This document shows positions 48,461-54,897 of a DNA stretch of 54,897 nt, in pieces. This DNA comes from Clostridia bacterium (lineage in GTDB: Bacteria > Bacillota > Clostridia > Oscillospirales > CAG-272). The translations under genes and the position numbers were made by a program. The stretch lies in the NCBI GenBank assembly GCA_017508665.1, contig JAFVYL010000005.1, positions 1 through 54,897 on the forward strand, written 5' to 3'. The notes under the pieces were generated by a model, which saw only the letters and a list, made by a program, of their open reading frames with translations, did no database searches and had not been told where the DNA came from. Numbering within the stretch: position 1 is the stretch's first letter; the number at the start of each line of letters is the position of its first letter.

Positions 48461-49549
48461 ATGAAAATATTGATTGCTGCTGATCTTGTTCCGACATCGC
48501 AGACGGCCGCCTATTTTGCCAACGGTAATGTAAAAAAGCTCTTCGGCGGTGTAAAGGATGTTGCTGATGATTGCGATAGATTTATTGTCAACCTTGAGTG
48601 CGCTTTGACCGAAAGCGAGAACGCGATAAGAAAATTCGGCCCTAATCTTAAAGGACCTGCAAAAACCGCAGATACCATGAAGGCTTTGGGCGTAACCGAT
48701 GTTGCCCTTGCCAATAATCACGTTTTTGATTACGGCATAGAGGGACTGAAGGACACTGTCGCAGCTCTTGATTCTGCCGGGCTTCCTTACTTCGGAATAG
48801 GTGAGAATGATACCGATTCCCGTCGCCCGTATTTCTTTGAGGCGGAGGGAAAAAGAATTGCTGTCATAAACGTGTGTGAGCATGAGTACACTTATGCGCT
48901 CCCTAACAGAATGGGCGCAAATCCCTTCGATCCGTTTCTTACGATGCAGGATATCAGAGCCGCTAAATCTGAGGCTGATTTTCTTATAGTGCTTTACCAC
49001 GGTGGCAAGGAGTATTCCGGCTATCCTTCGCCAAGACTTCGCAATCTGTGTCGAGAGATGGTGTATTGCGGTGCGGATGCTGTTATTACTCAGCACAGCC
49101 ACTGTGTTGGATGCTACGAGAAATTTGAAGGGGCGCATATTCTCTACGGCCAGGGCAATTTTAACTTCTCATATCCTGAACACAGCAAGAGAAGAGAATG
49201 CTGGAAAACGGCTTTGTTAGTGATTCTCGATGTAACCGATAAGATCGATATTGAGTTTATTCCGATAGTTGACACGGGATGCGGTTGCGATTTGGCAGAG
49301 GGAGAGCAGAAGGATAAGATAATATCGGAATTTGAAGATAGAAATGCGGAGCTGTCCGATGGGCGTTGGCTTGACGGCTGGGAGCGTTTCTGTCACTCGG
49401 ACATTATGCCCGTGTATATGGATGTAGCCAGACATACTATCGACCATTCTGAGAAAGAAGAGCACTTTGCTCATTATCTCGATTGCGAGGCACATCTTGA
49501 CGTTTTTAAGACTCTCTTTAAAACGTGGAATCACACAAATGAGATCTAA
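48461..49549 (+). CDS. CapA-family metallophosphatase-like protein
   Basis: 362 residues of the CapA/PgsA type, a calcineurin-like fold associated with poly-gamma-glutamate or other surface polymer synthesis. Visible are IVNLECALTES, VTDVALANNHVFDYG, VLYHGGKEYSGYPSPRLRNL and ITQHSHCVGCYEKFEG with YGQGNFNF, giving the usual Asn/His metal-ligand motifs. There is no N-terminal membrane anchor, unlike classical CapA, so it may be a cytoplasmic relative. ATG 48461 with GGGGA upstream is chosen; the earlier TTG 48449 is less likely. Last gene of the GH106-HAD-CapA transcript, closed by a strong terminator. Confidence 0.85.
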   Translation: MKILIAADLVPTSQTAAYFANGNVKKLFGGVKDVADDCDRFIVNLECALTESENAIRKFGPNLKGPAKTADTMKALGVTDVALANNHVFDYGIEGLKDTVAALDSAGLPYFGIGENDTDSRRPYFFEAEGKRIAVINVCEHEYTYALPNRMGANPFDPFLTMQDIRAAKSEADFLIVLYHGGKEYSGYPSPRLRNLCREMVYCGADAVITQHSHCVGCYEKFEGAHILYGQGNFNFSYPEHSKRRECWKTALLVILDVTDKIDIEFIPIVDTGCGCDLAEGEQKDKIISEFEDRNAELSDGRWLDGWERFCHSDIMPVYMDVARHTIDHSEKEEHFAHYLDCEAHLDVFKTLFKTWNHTNEI

Positions 49550-49559
49550 CAGTTAAATA

Positions 49560-49593
49560 AAAAGAACCTTGCCTGATGCAAGGTTCTTTTTTT
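49560..49593. terminator. Bidirectional intrinsic terminator after the CapA-like gene
   Basis: AAAAGAACCTTGC (49560-49572) and GCAAGGTTCTTTT (49578-49590) form a perfect 13-bp stem, followed by TTT. It also serves prfB, which ends at 49628 on the other strand. Confidence 0.92.
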
Positions 49594-49627
49594 GCGTATA
49601 TGCTAATTAAAATTTACAATTATAGGC

Positions 49628-50746
49628 TTATTTGTTCTCTTCTTTTGAGAGATGCTTGAGATAAGCGTTTATAAATCCATCGATATTTCCGTCCATTACT
49701 GAGTCGATATTTCCGTCCTCAAAGCCTGTTCTTGTGTCCTTTGCGAGAGTGTAGGGCATGAATACGTAGCTTCGGATCTGGCTGCCCCATTCGATGTTGG
49801 CCTTGTTGCCCTGGATATCCTCAATTTTGTCGAGCTTCTCGCGGATCTTGATCTCCATGAGCTTCGCTTTAAGCATCTTGAGAGCCGTTTCCTTGTTCTG
49901 AAGCTGGCTTCTTTCGGTCTGACAGCCTACTACGATGCCTGTGGGCTTGTGAACGATTCTAATGGCAGAGTCTGTTTTGTTGATGTGCTGACCGCCCGCA
50001 CCGCTTGAACGGTGAGCGGTAATTTCGAGATCCTCGTCCTTGAGCACTATTTCCGCATCATCCTCAAATTCGGGCATAACCTCTACGGAGGAGAATGAAG
50101 TGTGACGTCTGCCGGATGCGTCAAACGGGGATACTCGCACAAGTCTGTGCACTCCGTTTTCACTCTTGAGATACCCGTATGCGTTGATACCCTCGATCAT
50201 GATCGTCGCAGACTTGAGTCCCGCCTCGTCACCGTCAAGCCAGTCGATGAGCTTGACATTATATCCGTGCTTTTCACCCCATCTGGTGTACATGCGGTAA
50301 AGCATGGATGCCCAGTCCTGAGCCTCTGTACCGCCGGCTCCGGGGTGGAAGGAAAGGATAGCGTTGCTCTTGTCGTAAGGACCGGAGAGGAGCACCTCTA
50401 TTCTTTTTCTTTCAGCCTCTTCCTCTATAAAATCTGTCTCTGATACTACCTCGTCGGCAGAATCCTCATCATTAGCCTCTATTGCCATCTCGCAAAGCAC
50501 GGTCGCATCCTCAAGTCTTGAGAGGAGCTCCTCGTAGCTCTCAACCTTGTCCTTAAGCTGCTTTATTTCGCGGAGCTTCTTTGATGACTTTTCGGCATCG
50601 TTCCAGAAATCCTGCACCATGGTCTCTCTCTCGAGATCTGCGGCGCGTTCTCTTGCCTCATCTATTCTGAGCTGGTTACCGAGCTCCTTGAGTACGTCCT
50701 CAAGTGCTACCAGCCTTCTTTTTGCTTCTTCAAGCGCAACTATCAT
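49628..50746 (-). CDS. prfB: Peptide chain release factor 2
   Basis: Ends translation at UGA and UAA. 372 residues: an N-terminal helical domain, the codon-reading SPF tripeptide in LVRVSPFDASGRRHTSF and the peptidyl-hydrolysis GGQ in RSSGAGGQHINKTDSA. The N-terminal region reads continuously through ALEDVLKELGNQLRIDEARERA to FWND in one frame. Many bacteria have an in-frame TGA frameshift there, at about codon 26, for autoregulation. It is absent here. AAAGGAG precedes ATG 50746. A short frame and a candidate promoter lie upstream. Confidence 0.96.
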   Translation of the reverse strand: MIVALEEAKRRLVALEDVLKELGNQLRIDEARERAADLERETMVQDFWNDAEKSSKKLREIKQLKDKVESYEELLSRLEDATVLCEMAIEANDEDSADEVVSETDFIEEEAERKRIEVLLSGPYDKSNAILSFHPGAGGTEAQDWASMLYRMYTRWGEKHGYNVKLIDWLDGDEAGLKSATIMIEGINAYGYLKSENGVHRLVRVSPFDASGRRHTSFSSVEVMPEFEDDAEIVLKDEDLEITAHRSSGAGGQHINKTDSAIRIVHKPTGIVVGCQTERSQLQNKETALKMLKAKLMEIKIREKLDKIEDIQGNKANIEWGSQIRSYVFMPYTLAKDTRTGFEDGNIDSVMDGNIDGFINAYLKHLSKEENK

Positions 50747-50758
50747 ATTTGCTCCTTT

Positions 50759-50809
50759 CTAATCGGCCGCGCGGTAGTCAATAGCCTCTGCGGCAGGGCA
50801 TAAGCGCAT
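50759..50809 (-). CDS. Possible leader peptide upstream of prfB
   Basis: ATG 50809 to TAG 50759 encodes 16 residues (MRLCPAAEAIDYRAAD), ending two bases before the prfB ribosome binding site. An in-frame TTG further upstream would add six residues. No clear ribosome binding site of its own is visible. It may be chance. A regulatory uORF on a release factor gene that ends in the RF1-specific codon UAG would be notable. Confidence 0.2.
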   Translation of the reverse strand: MRLCPAAEAIDYRAAD

Positions 50810-50844
50810 TTTTACTTTTACTCTCAAAATTGCGCATATTTCTC

Positions 50845-50850
50845 ATTATA
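50845..50850 (-). promoter_or_regulatory. Possible -10 box of the prfB promoter
   Basis: TATAAT on the minus strand, preceded by TGA. The -35 region (TGTTAT at 17-bp spacing) is poor, so it would rely on the extended -10. It lies about 100 bp upstream of prfB. Confidence 0.45.
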
Positions 50851-50914
50851 TCATTATCTACGATATAATAACATAAATTTCTAAAAATGTAAAGAGAAAA
50901 GTAGAAAATATGTG

Positions 50915-50943
50915 TTGATTTTTTAATTGTATTATGATATAAT
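50915..50943 (+). promoter_or_regulatory. Sigma-A promoter of the DUF1858-trmK-nif3 operon
   Basis: TTGATT (50915-50920), 17-bp spacer ending in TGA, TATAAT (50938-50943). The first gene starts 33 bp beyond. Confidence 0.8.
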
Positions 50944-50976
50944 AACCTCACTATAAATAAAGCGAGGTAAAATAAA

Positions 50977-51177
50977 ATGCTTGTAACAAAAGATACTATT
51001 ATCGGCGCGGTTATCGACTTTGATCCCAATGCTGCGAAGATCTTCCACATGAACGGTATGTTTTGCACCGGTTGTCCTCATGCAAGGAGCGAGTCTATAG
51101 GCGATGCTTGTCTTGCTCACGGCGTAAATGCTGACGAGCTTGTTAAGGCTCTCAACGAGTACTTCGGAAACAAATGA
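50977..51177 (+). CDS. DUF1858 domain protein
   Basis: A 66-residue protein of the DUF1858 type: TIIGAVIDFDPNAAKIFHMNGMFCTGCPHARSES, then LAHGVNADELVKALNEYF. The CxxC in MFCTGCPHA is the family hallmark and suggests metal or redox chemistry. Homologues are linked to hybrid-cluster and ScdA/RIC-type proteins, with no defined function. AGCGAGG lies upstream of ATG 50977. It overlaps trmK (ATGA) and is first in the operon. Confidence 0.9.
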   Translation: MLVTKDTIIGAVIDFDPNAAKIFHMNGMFCTGCPHARSESIGDACLAHGVNADELVKALNEYFGNK

Positions 51178-51866
51178 TAAATAGTTCGCTTGACAAACGA
51201 CTCTTGTCTTGCGCCGACTATGTGCGGGCGGGTGCCGTCTTTGCCGATATAGGCACCGACCACGGCTACCTGCCCCTTTTTCTTTTGAAGTCGGGAAGAA
51301 TAGAGCGAGCGTACCTCTCCGACGTGAATCCCGGACCTCTTTCGTCCGCTGAGCACAATGTGCGTGCCGAGGGATTTTCAGACAAATGTGAGTTTATACT
51401 TACGGACGGTGCGAGAGCGCTTGCGGGCAAGGGGATAACAGACTATGCGATATGCGGTATGGGCGGAGAGCTCATATCGAGAATTATAGAGGATGCACCT
51501 CACCTTAGAGCGAGCGGAATAAGACTGATACTTCAGCCTATGACTAAGCAGGAGCATCTCAGACGTTATCTTGCCTCGGTAGGATTTTGTGTGATTGATG
51601 AACGCTTCTCCGAGGATTCGGGTAAATACTACGTTACGCTGCTCGCCGAATATACGGGAGAATGTCGGGATATCTCTGACGGCGAGGCTGAGCTTGGTGC
51701 GGAAGTCACACACGAGCGCGACCGTGTCGAGTATTTGGGCTTTTTAGATGGCAAATTGAAAGCCGCGAGGAAAGCATTAAATGGCAAAAAGGCGGGCGGA
51801 TACGATACTTCTGCCGATGAAGAGACTATTGCCAGGATAGAAGAAAGAATAGCAGCGAATAAATAA
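51174..51866 (+). CDS. trmK: tRNA (adenine22-N1)-methyltransferase
   Basis: SAM-dependent m1A22 modification of tRNA. 230 residues: an N-terminal Rossmann domain with FADIGTDHGYLPLFLLKSG, SDVNPGPLSSAEHNV and the catalytic-loop CGMGGELISRI, LILQPMTKQEHLRRYL, and a C-terminal coiled-coil helix pair (about 175-230). Its overlap with DUF1858 and adjacency to the Nif3 gene match the conserved yqfN-yqfO pair of Firmicutes. Confidence 0.94.
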   Translation: MINSSLDKRLLSCADYVRAGAVFADIGTDHGYLPLFLLKSGRIERAYLSDVNPGPLSSAEHNVRAEGFSDKCEFILTDGARALAGKGITDYAICGMGGELISRIIEDAPHLRASGIRLILQPMTKQEHLRRYLASVGFCVIDERFSEDSGKYYVTLLAEYTGECRDISDGEAELGAEVTHERDRVEYLGFLDGKLKAARKALNGKKAGGYDTSADEETIARIEERIAANK

Positions 51867-51879
51867 ACAGGAGACAGCT

Positions 51880-52641
51880 ATGACAGTAAGAACCATATAT
51901 GAAAAGCTTTGTGAACGCATACCAGAGGAGCTGCGCGAGGCGTGGGACAATGACGGCCTTATGTGCTCGTCCGACGACGGCAGAGAGGTAAAGCGTGCTC
52001 TCATCACTCTTGACGTGACAGAAGATATAGTTGATTATGCGATATCGCACGATATCGATCTTATAGTTTCCCATCACCCATTGATATTTAAGCCTCTTGC
52101 ATCTGTAACAGAGGACTCTCACGTTGCGAGAAAGGTTATCAAGCTCATAAAGAATGACATCTCGGTTATGTCATTCCATACAAGAGCTGACAAGGTCGAA
52201 GGTGGAGTAAACGATATTCTCGCTGACATTCTCGGTATGAAGGACGTTGAGCCCTTCGGTGAGGGAGATCTCGGCAGAATAGGTACTCTTAAAGAGGAGC
52301 TTAACATGGAGGACTTCTCCTATCTTCTCAAGGGACTTCTCGACTGTGACGGTGTCAAGGTTTCGGATGCGCTTATTCCCGTGCAGAGAGTTGCGGTCGT
52401 TGGCGGTGACGGAAAGTCCTACGTATCTGCCGCCCTCAGAGCAGGTGCTGATACCTTCGTATCCGGCAGAATCGGATATAACGTAATGGCTGAGGCAGGA
52501 GAGATGGGTATCAATCTTCTTGAGGCAGGACACTTCTTCACCGAGCACCCTGTGACTCAGTTCTTCCAGACCCTTTTACACAGACTTGATCCCGATATGT
52601 ACGTTGAGATCATGGACTCCAACGTGATAAGACTGATTTAA
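51880..52641 (+). CDS. Nif3-like dinuclear metal-centre protein (YqfO family)
   Basis: A 253-residue member of the hexameric Nif3/YbgI family. Its reaction is debated; GTP cyclohydrolase I type 2 annotations are mostly unsupported. The metal ligands are visible: DLIVSHHPLIF (two His), FHTRADKVEGGVNDILAD (His and Asp) and EAGHFFTEHPVTQFF (His and Glu). The length is the short bacterial form without the PII-like insertion. AGGAGACAG lies before ATG 51880. Confidence 0.93.
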   Translation: MTVRTIYEKLCERIPEELREAWDNDGLMCSSDDGREVKRALITLDVTEDIVDYAISHDIDLIVSHHPLIFKPLASVTEDSHVARKVIKLIKNDISVMSFHTRADKVEGGVNDILADILGMKDVEPFGEGDLGRIGTLKEELNMEDFSYLLKGLLDCDGVKVSDALIPVQRVAVVGGDGKSYVSAALRAGADTFVSGRIGYNVMAEAGEMGINLLEAGHFFTEHPVTQFFQTLLHRLDPDMYVEIMDSNVIRLI

Positions 52642-52660
52642 TTGAATACCGTATAGTAAT

Positions 52661-52700
52661 AGCGTGATACTCTTGGTCGGGTATCACGCTTTTCGTTATT
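52661..52700 (+). terminator. Intrinsic terminator after the Nif3 gene
   Basis: AGCGTGATAC (52661-52670) and GTATCACGCT (52681-52690) form a 10-bp perfect stem, followed by TTTCGTTATTTGTT. Confidence 0.82.
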
Positions 52701-52800
52701 TGTTACGGTTTTTAATACGGACTTAGATGATGACCGATTGCACACGGTTTCTAAAAGGTTACACCGCGCTTGTGTCAATACGTAAATGCTTGGTAAAAGT

Positions 52801-53703
52801 TCATCGGATATTCGGAGAGGATAATCCTCTTTCATATTCGCTTATCGCGTTGTCAATTTTTGTCCGTGATTCCTTGGTCACCGGCCACATAGGTAGCCTC
52901 ATATCACCTGTACACAGTCCTCGTACTGACATGGCATATTTTATCGGCGCAGGGTTGGTTTCTATGAAAAGTGCGTTGATGACAGGCAATAGATCTTGTT
53001 GCAATTTTAGGCTGGTAATATGGTTGTTTGTGAAGTATTGTTTGCAAATGTCCATAGTTTCTCGTGGATAAAGGTTTGACACTACGGATATTACTCCAAG
53101 TCCTCCGAGCGACAAAACCGGATATATTTGTGAGTCGTTTCCCGAATAAAGTGCGAGTCCGTCAAGCCTCGATATAGCTACCAATCGGTCGAGTGAGTCG
53201 GCTGCTTCTTTGATTCCTACGATCTTCTCGTTTTCGCCGAGACGTTTTAGTGTATCAATACTGAGATTTACGCCTGTCCTGGAGGGGACGTTGTATAAAA
53301 GTACGGGTACGTTGCTCGCTTCGGCTATTTTTTCGTAGTGGCGTACTATTCCTTCGCTGGTTCCTTTGTTATAATACGGAGTCACGACAAGCACTCCGTC
53401 ACATCCAAGATCTGACGCGAATTCCGTATGCTTTACCGCGACGCGTGTGTCGTTGGTTCCTGTGCCGAATATGAGCTTGCATCTTCTCTGTATTACGTCT
53501 CTTGCGCGTCTGAAAAGCTCGTATCTCTCATCGTCTGCAAGCGTGGCAGCCTCGGCGGTAGTGCCGCCTATGATCAGCGCGTCGATGCCTGCGCTTATCT
53601 GACTTTCTATCAAGCACTCCAAGGTGTCGAAGTCGATCTTGTTATTCTTGAACGGAGTGATCAAAGCAGTTCCGACACCCCTGAAAATTTCTGTCTTTTT
53701 CAT
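52801..53703 (-). CDS. dapA: 4-hydroxy-tetrahydrodipicolinate synthase
   Basis: Condenses pyruvate with aspartate semialdehyde, the first committed step to lysine and diaminopimelate for peptidoglycan. 300 residues: GTTAEAATL near residues 47-55 (usually GTTGE; here the Gly is Ala), the catalytic Tyr in LLYNVPSRTG and the Schiff-base Lys in VGIKEA. GGGLGVI-type SLGGLGVISV and NPAPIKYAM are further motifs. ATG 53703 has AGGAGGC upstream. No lysine riboswitch is visible in the 130-bp gap before it. It stands alone, not in a dap operon. Confidence 0.95.
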   Translation of the reverse strand: MKKTEIFRGVGTALITPFKNNKIDFDTLECLIESQISAGIDALIIGGTTAEAATLADDERYELFRRARDVIQRRCKLIFGTGTNDTRVAVKHTEFASDLGCDGVLVVTPYYNKGTSEGIVRHYEKIAEASNVPVLLYNVPSRTGVNLSIDTLKRLGENEKIVGIKEAADSLDRLVAISRLDGLALYSGNDSQIYPVLSLGGLGVISVVSNLYPRETMDICKQYFTNNHITSLKLQQDLLPVINALFIETNPAPIKYAMSVRGLCTGDMRLPMWPVTKESRTKIDNAISEYERGLSSPNIR

Positions 53704-53732
53704 TCAGCCTCCTAATTTTTGCGCGTATGCAC

Positions 53733-53761
53733 TTGCAAAAAGTAAAAATATGTTATATAAT
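53733..53761 (+). promoter_or_regulatory. Sigma-A promoter of queA
   Basis: TTGCAA (53733-53738), 17-bp spacer, TATAAT (53756-53761). The start codon follows 69 bp later. No preQ1 riboswitch was recognised in the short leader. Confidence 0.8.
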
Positions 53762-53830
53762 AGTAAAAATGAACACGTATGCGCATTATTATCTTATGCG
53801 CGAGAGCGTTTTTTTGATATGTGAGGATAA

Positions 53831-54897
53831 ATGGAAAAGCTTAATGAAACTATTGTAAATGAGAGAGTGGAAACTTCTCTTACAACACACGATTTTTATT
53901 ATGATCTCCCCGAGGAATTGATAGCTCAGTTTCCGTCGGCGGAAAGAGATATGTGCAGACTTATGGTCTTAGACAGAAAGGCGCGCACTGTAGATCACAA
54001 GGTGTTCAGAGATATAATCGACTATTTAAAGCCCGAGGATATGCTTGTGGTGAATTCATCTAAGGTAATACCTGCAAGACTTCTCGGAGTTACCGAAAAG
54101 ACAGGCGCTTCTATAGAGCTTTTGCTTCTCCGTATGCTTGACGGTGGCGAATGGGAGACACTTGTCCGCCCCGGCAAAAGGGCTAAGATAGGCTCGGTGT
54201 TCAAATTTGGCGATATTCTCAGAGCTACAGTTACCGACGTTGTCGACGGTGGCAACCGTGTGGTCAGATTCGACTATGATACCGATAAGTACAAGACGGT
54301 GTATGAGGTGCTTGATGCGATAGGCAATATGCCTCTGCCGCCTTACATAACAAAAAAGCTTGAAAACAAGAGCGACTATCAGACGGTATACGCCAAGGAG
54401 GAGGGCTCTGCTGCCGCTCCTACCGCGGGACTTCATTTCACAGACGAGTTGCTTGAGCGCATCAAGGCAAAGGGTGTCGGATACGGTGAGGTCACTCTAC
54501 ACGTTGGTCTCGGCACATTCCGTCCTGTAAAGGTGGATAAGATAGAAGAGCACCTCATGCACGGCGAGTACTTCCATATCACCGACGAGGTAGCTCGAGA
54601 GATAAATGAGCGTCGTGCGAAAGGAGGCAGGATCATTGCCGTGGGTACTACATCGTGTAGAGTTTTGGAGAGCGTCAGCACTCCCGACGGCAAGGTACAC
54701 GCCATAGACGGCGAGACCTCGATATTTATCTATCCCGGATATAAATTCAAGGCGGTAGACGCCCTTATTACTAACTTCCACCTTCCCGAAAGCACATTGA
54801 TAATGCTCGTCAGTGCTCTGGCAGATAAGGAATTTATAATGCACGCTTATGAGGAGGCGGTAAACGAAAAATATCGATTCTTCTCCTTTGGAGATGC
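53831..54897 (+). CDS. queA: S-adenosylmethionine:tRNA ribosyltransferase-isomerase (3' end cut by window)
   Basis: Transfers and isomerises the ribosyl moiety of SAM onto 7-aminomethyl-7-deazaguanine in tRNA, making epoxyqueuosine. The frame runs from ATG 53831 (GAGGA upstream) to the window end without a stop. After about 20 variable residues come the family landmarks: [80 protein letters not shown] and [15 protein letters not shown], ending at YRFFSFGDA. Only the last few residues are missing. The N-terminal extension of about 18 residues before THDF is unusual and may mean the real start is later. Confidence 0.95.
   Translation, partial: MEKLNETIVNERVETSLTTHDFYYDLPEELIAQFPSAERDMCRLMVLDRKARTVDHKVFRDIIDYLKPEDMLVVNSSKVIPARLLGVTEKTGASIELLLLRMLDGGEWETLVRPGKRAKIGSVFKFGDILRATVTDVVDGGNRVVRFDYDTDKYKTVYEVLDAIGNMPLPPYITKKLENKSDYQTVYAKEEGSAAAPTAGLHFTDELLERIKAKGVGYGEVTLHVGLGTFRPVKVDKIEEHLMHGEYFHITDEVAREINERRAKGGRIIAVGTTSCRVLESVSTPDGKVHAIDGETSIFIYPGYKFKAVDALITNFHLPESTLIMLVSALADKEFIMHAYEEAVNEKYRFFSFGD

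Noticed and set aside
48410..49138. 242-codon minus-strand frame opposite the CapA-like gene
   Set aside because: No start signal and no recognisable domain; opposite strand is clearly coding.
53704..53830. Lysine riboswitch for dapA or preQ1 riboswitch for queA
   Set aside because: The divergent gap is only 127 bp and shows a promoter but no conserved aptamer-like stems.
1..54897. tRNA, rRNA, CRISPR arrays, insertion sequences
   Set aside because: No cloverleaf-like or TTCGANTC patterns, no regularly spaced identical repeats and no transposase motifs were found.

Overview
This window is an unbroken stretch of a low-to-mid GC Gram-positive chromosome, most likely an anaerobic gut-type member of Clostridia (Oscillospirales/Ruminococcaceae-like). 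The pointers are single-chain GlyS, LuxS plus MtnN, a ylmE-sepF-yggT cell-division block, mini-RNase III, the TrmK/Nif3 pair, DUF1858, GTG and TTG starts, strong purine-rich ribosome binding sites, and sigma-A-type promoters that almost all have a 17-bp spacer. No tRNA, rRNA, CRISPR array, insertion sequence, transposase or integrase was found. The assignment to a lineage is inference.

Layout. 1-2.2 kb: end of glyS, then luxS-mtnN (SAH recycling and AI-2 synthesis). 2.3-4.7 kb: an XPD/DinG-type Fe-S helicase. 4.8-17.5 kb: one minus-strand operon of phage-morphogenesis genes (small and large terminase, portal, scaffold-like, HK97-type capsid, podovirus-like adaptor and tail-hub proteins, then unknown and membrane proteins). 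17.6-19.6 kb: an ABC-F ATPase. 20-22.5 kb: an amino-acid ABC transporter with ArgR-like operators. 22.6-27.3 kb: minus-strand operon ylmE-sepF-yggT-lspA-rluD plus a DUF4091/GH123-like protein. 27.5-32.4 kb: lipoprotein, mini-RNase III, hisS, YgiQ-type radical SAM protein. 32.4-32.9 kb: an AT-rich intergenic region with a cluster of DnaA-box-like sequences. 32.9-38.1 kb: PcrA/UvrD helicase, HAD phosphatase, lipoproteins, a GH88-like lipoprotein. 38.2-41.1 kb: ylmH, a parvulin and an RsmF-type methyltransferase on the minus strand. 41.3-49.5 kb: acyl-CoA synthetase, a large membrane protein, a GH106-like protein, HAD and CapA-like proteins. 49.6-54.9 kb: prfB, DUF1858-trmK-nif3, dapA and queA (cut at the window end).

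The most interesting region is the 12.6-kb phage-derived operon. Every frame is intact and tightly coupled, it has a terminator at its end, and it encodes packaging, capsid and connector functions. No integrase, repressor, replication, recognisable lysin or tail-fibre gene is present. It ends with a secreted/coiled-coil protein and two multi-spanning membrane proteins, and its tail-hub-like protein carries BspA-type leucine-rich repeats. This fits a domesticated particle such as a gene-transfer-agent-like element, though a trimmed prophage cannot be excluded.

Other notable observations are: (i) an origin-like DnaA-box cluster, close to where gene orientation changes from mostly minus to mostly plus, with no dnaA beside it; (ii) a substrate-binding-protein/permease fusion whose binding domain looks circularly permuted; (iii) tandem ARG-box-like operators spaced 21 bp apart upstream of that transporter. 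All family names rest on motifs read by eye. No database search was possible.
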